NCBI GenBank assembly: GCA_028713395.1
Contig: JAQTOJ010000010.1
Location: 1 to 16,820, forward strand
Origin: Dehalococcoidales bacterium
GTDB taxonomy: Bacteria > Chloroflexota > Dehalococcoidia > Dehalococcoidales > Fen-1064
DNA length: 16,820 bases
Direction of reading: 5' to 3'
A program made the position numbers and the translations under genes. Below the pieces are notes generated by a model. That model had not been told where the DNA came from. It ran no database searches and was given only the letters and a program-made list of their open reading frames with translations. How positions within the stretch are numbered: position 1 is the stretch's first letter; every line of letters starts with the position of its first letter. Shown here one piece after another: positions 14,324 to 16,820 of the stretch.

Positions 14324-16820
14324 ATGGACTGGAACATCCTTGGTCTCGCAAGACACGGGCTCAGCAATTTTGAGCAGGTCTCCATCATCGGCGTAGTTTT
14401 CGTCGCGATCATCAGTCTGGTGTACGCGGTATTACTACGCAGACATGTCCTTAAGAAAGATAAGGGCACCGCTAAAATGCAGGAGGTCTGGAACGCCATC
14501 CGTATCGGCGCTGACAGCTATCTGACACGTCAGTTAAAAACCATCCTGCCCGCCATCGGTATTCTTACCGTGGCTTTATTCTTCAGCGTCTACGTTGTGC
14601 CTCCCTCCGCGGAAGCTTCGGCTGAATTCTCCAAATATACCGCCAGCCAGGTACAACTTATCATTGCCATCGGACGCACCATTGCCTTCATTTTAGGCGC
14701 AACTTTCTCTCTCATGGTCGGTCAGTTGGGTATGCGTATGGCGGTTCAAGCCAACGTACGCGCGGCTGCGGCGGCCAGACGCGGTTCCAATGAATCGCTT
14801 TCTATTGCTTATTACGCCGGCACCTTCACCGGTATGCTTACCGATGGTTTAGGGCTGGTTGGCGGCACCGTTATTTTCATCATCTTCGGTAAAGCAGCAC
14901 CCGATGCCTTACTCGGCTTCGGTTTGGGCGGCACCCTCATCGCGCTCTTCATGCGCGTCGGCGGTGGTATCTACACCAAAGCGGCGGATGTCGGCGCTGA
15001 CCTTGTCGGTAAAGTAGAAAAAGACATGCCGGAAGACGATCCCCGCAATGCGGCCGTAATCGCTGACCTTGTCGGTGATAATGTTGGCGACTGCGCCGGT
15101 ATGGCTGCCGATATCTTCGAAAGCTACGAAGTCACCATTGTTTCCGGTTTGATTTTAGGTATTACCCTTTACACCTTGACAGGCGAATTAAAATGGATCG
15201 TTTACCCCTTACTGATTCGCGCCGTCGGCGTCCTCAGTTCCATCATCGGTACCTTCACCGTCCCCATCTGGGAAAAAATTCCTATCAAATTCATGCGGGC
15301 GCATGATGCTGAAGAAGCCATGTTCCGCTCTTATGAAGTCTCCAGCGTTAATACGGTACTTTGGGCTTTCTTACTCGCCATCTATTATGCCAAAGACTGG
15401 AGATTAGGCGTCTTGACGACCATTGGTGTTGCATTGGCCGTGGCCTTCAACCCGCTTACTTCTTACTTTACGGCTACCAGACGCGGCCCGGTCAAGGGTA
15501 TTGTAAAATCCACTAACACCGGTCCCGCTACCACCATTCTCTCCGGTTTATCGGTGGGTATGGAATCGACTGTCTGGGCGTTGGTCGTAATTGTTCTCAG
15601 CTTCATCGGCGCTTTGATCCTCTACGGTGGGCAGGCTCTGCCAACCACCTTACCCGGTGGCGAAGTTATTCCTGAGTACTTAAAGAGTCTTCCCGTGTAT
15701 GTGCTGTACGCGGTCGCCATGATCGGTATCGGTATGTTGAGCCACACCGGTAACAACGTGGCCATGGACTCCTTCGGGCCTATTTCCGATAACGCCAACG
15801 GCGTGGCGGAAATGTCCTGGCACGATATGAACGACGGCGAAACCAAGAAAGCCCGCCAGATTATGGCTGACCTGGATGCCGTCGGTAACACTACCAAAGC
15901 CATCACTAAGGGAGTTGCGATTGCTTCCGCTGTGATTGCGGCTGTCAGTCTCTTTGCCTCTTACATGATCGATGTCGGCAAAGTCCAGTTGCAGCTCAAT
16001 CCTTTAATTACCGGCCAAACCGGTCTGTTAACTTCTATCCGTGTTTCGGAAACCCAGGTGTTCGTCGGGTTGTTACTCGGCGGCGCCTTACCCTGGTTAT
16101 TCAGTTCACTCTCCATCAACGCCGTCAGCCGCGCTGCCGGTAGAATCGTGGAAGAAGTCCGCCGCCAGTTCCGCGTCCCGGGTGTTTTAGAAGGCACTGT
16201 AAAACCAGATTACGCCAGAGTCGTCGGTATCTCCACACAGTCCTCACAGAAAGAACTGATGCCCTTAGCCATCATTTCCGTGCTCACCCCCATCTTCCTG
16301 GGTCTGTTCCTTGGTGTCGAAGCCTTGGGCGGCTTCTTAGCCGGTATCATTCTAAGCGGTCAGTTGCTGGCCGTCTTTATGTCCAATGCTGGTGGTGCCT
16401 GGGATAACGCCAAGAAATCCGTGGAAGACGAACCCCGCGATCTTAAAGCCAATACCGGTAAAGGCAGCGAACGCCACAAGGCTGCCGTGGTTGGCGATAC
16501 CGTGGGCGATCCGTTGAAAGATACCGCCGGTCCCGCGCTGAACCCCATGATCAAAGTGGTCAACATCGTCAGCTTGATCGCTGCCCCGATCATGGTGAAA
16601 TACGCCTTGGACTTCGGTCATATCGATTTTGCCAAAGACTGGTTCGTCATTCTATTGGCGACCGTACTCTTGGTTATTGTTGGCTGGGCGATCATGACCA
16701 GTAAACGTGAAATTCCCGTTTATGCGGTCGAGGGTAATGCTGCCGCACCCGCTGCTGTCGCTTCGGCTCCTAAAGTAGCTGCGCCGCCACAGAATAAACC
16801 CGTGAACAATCAACCGCAGA
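14324..16820 (+). CDS. hppA: K+-independent membrane proton-pumping pyrophosphatase (3' end outside window)
   Basis: HppA hydrolyses pyrophosphate and pumps H+ across the membrane through about 16 helices. The ATG at 14324 has a good GAGGAG site; 832 codons remain open to the window edge. Active-site blocks are intact: GGGIYTKAADVGADLVGKVE (around 214-233, Asp222), DNVGDCAGM (252-260), DNANGVAEM (489-497) and GDTVGDPLKDTAGPALNP (724-741). The potassium-class motif is GNTTKAITKG with Lys525 and Thr528; Lys and Thr here mark the K+-independent family, which pumps H+. From residue 800 on, after KREIPV, a low-complexity tail rich in Ala and Pro (YAVEGNAAAPAAVASAP, then PPQNKPVNNQPQ) continues past the edge; the usual proteins end near the last helix. 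No in-frame stop is seen, so the 3' end cannot be placed. Confidence 0.97.
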   Translation, partial: MDWNILGLARHGLSNFEQVSIIGVVFVAIISLVYAVLLRRHVLKKDKGTAKMQEVWNAIRIGADSYLTRQLKTILPAIGILTVALFFSVYVVPPSAEASAEFSKYTASQVQLIIAIGRTIAFILGATFSLMVGQLGMRMAVQANVRAAAAARRGSNESLSIAYYAGTFTGMLTDGLGLVGGTVIFIIFGKAAPDALLGFGLGGTLIALFMRVGGGIYTKAADVGADLVGKVEKDMPEDDPRNAAVIADLVGDNVGDCAGMAADIFESYEVTIVSGLILGITLYTLTGELKWIVYPLLIRAVGVLSSIIGTFTVPIWEKIPIKFMRAHDAEEAMFRSYEVSSVNTVLWAFLLAIYYAKDWRLGVLTTIGVALAVAFNPLTSYFTATRRGPVKGIVKSTNTGPATTILSGLSVGMESTVWALVVIVLSFIGALILYGGQALPTTLPGGEVIPEYLKSLPVYVLYAVAMIGIGMLSHTGNNVAMDSFGPISDNANGVAEMSWHDMNDGETKKARQIMADLDAVGNTTKAITKGVAIASAVIAAVSLFASYMIDVGKVQLQLNPLITGQTGLLTSIRVSETQVFVGLLLGGALPWLFSSLSINAVSRAAGRIVEEVRRQFRVPGVLEGTVKPDYARVVGISTQSSQKELMPLAIISVLTPIFLGLFLGVEALGGFLAGIILSGQLLAVFMSNAGGAWDNAKKSVEDEPRDLKANTGKGSERHKAAVVGDTVGDPLKDTAGPALNPMIKVVNIVSLIAAPIMVKYALDFGHIDFAKDWFVILLATVLLVIVGWAIMTSKREIPVYAVEGNAAAPAAVASAPKVAAPPQNKPVNNQPQ

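Overview
The window reads as a housekeeping stretch from a bacterial chromosome of medium GC, most likely Chloroflexota, class Dehalococcoidia. That placement is from recall of similar proteins and gene neighbours (RsfS, Ndk, TsaE/TsaB/ThiL, PrfA/PrmC, EtfBA, an EF-G-like GTPase and a K+-independent HppA); no marker gene such as rRNA is present to prove it. I found no tRNA or rRNA gene, CRISPR array, integrase or transposase.

Layout. 1-94 (-) is the 5' end of an endonuclease IV-like TIM-barrel gene, divergent from rsfS (306-650, +, probable CTG start). A repeat-like hairpin region (655-795) separates rsfS from a convergent minus-strand cluster that is transcribed in the order thiL (5203-4190), tsaE, tsaB, a GNAT acetyltransferase, a PaaI-like thioesterase, a HAD phosphatase and ndk (793-1215). 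Most junctions are ATGA or GTGA overlaps or gaps of a few bases. thiL seems to have its own promoter and a nearly leaderless start. Upstream on the same strand is a one-gene unit for a 53-residue zinc-ribbon protein with a good promoter and a perfect intrinsic terminator, and then a two-helix membrane protein of unknown function (5531-6274). The latter is divergent from prfA-prmC (6404-8306, +); prmC is frameshifted in this sequence.

Next on the plus strand come a secreted protein of unknown function (8428-9024), the electron-transfer flavoprotein pair etfB-etfA (9127-10968) with promoter and terminator, and an AT-rich orphan gene (11106-11750) lying between two strong terminators. An EF-G-like GTPase lies on the minus strand (11836-13905). 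The window ends inside hppA (14324 to beyond 16820), a membrane pyrophosphatase with a roughly 207-base leader and a low-complexity tail.

How the genes relate: rsfS, prfA, prmC, tsaB, tsaE and the EF-G-like gene all serve ribosomes, tRNA modification or translation. ndk, thiL and the HAD enzyme serve nucleotide, cofactor and phosphate-ester metabolism. etfBA and hppA serve electron transfer and membrane energization. I see no convincing evidence of a new multi-gene system. The points most worth a second look are the prmC frameshift, the non-canonical starts (CTG for rsfS, leaderless thiL, SD-less prfA), the small zinc-ribbon gene, the orphan AT-rich gene and the hppA leader and tail.
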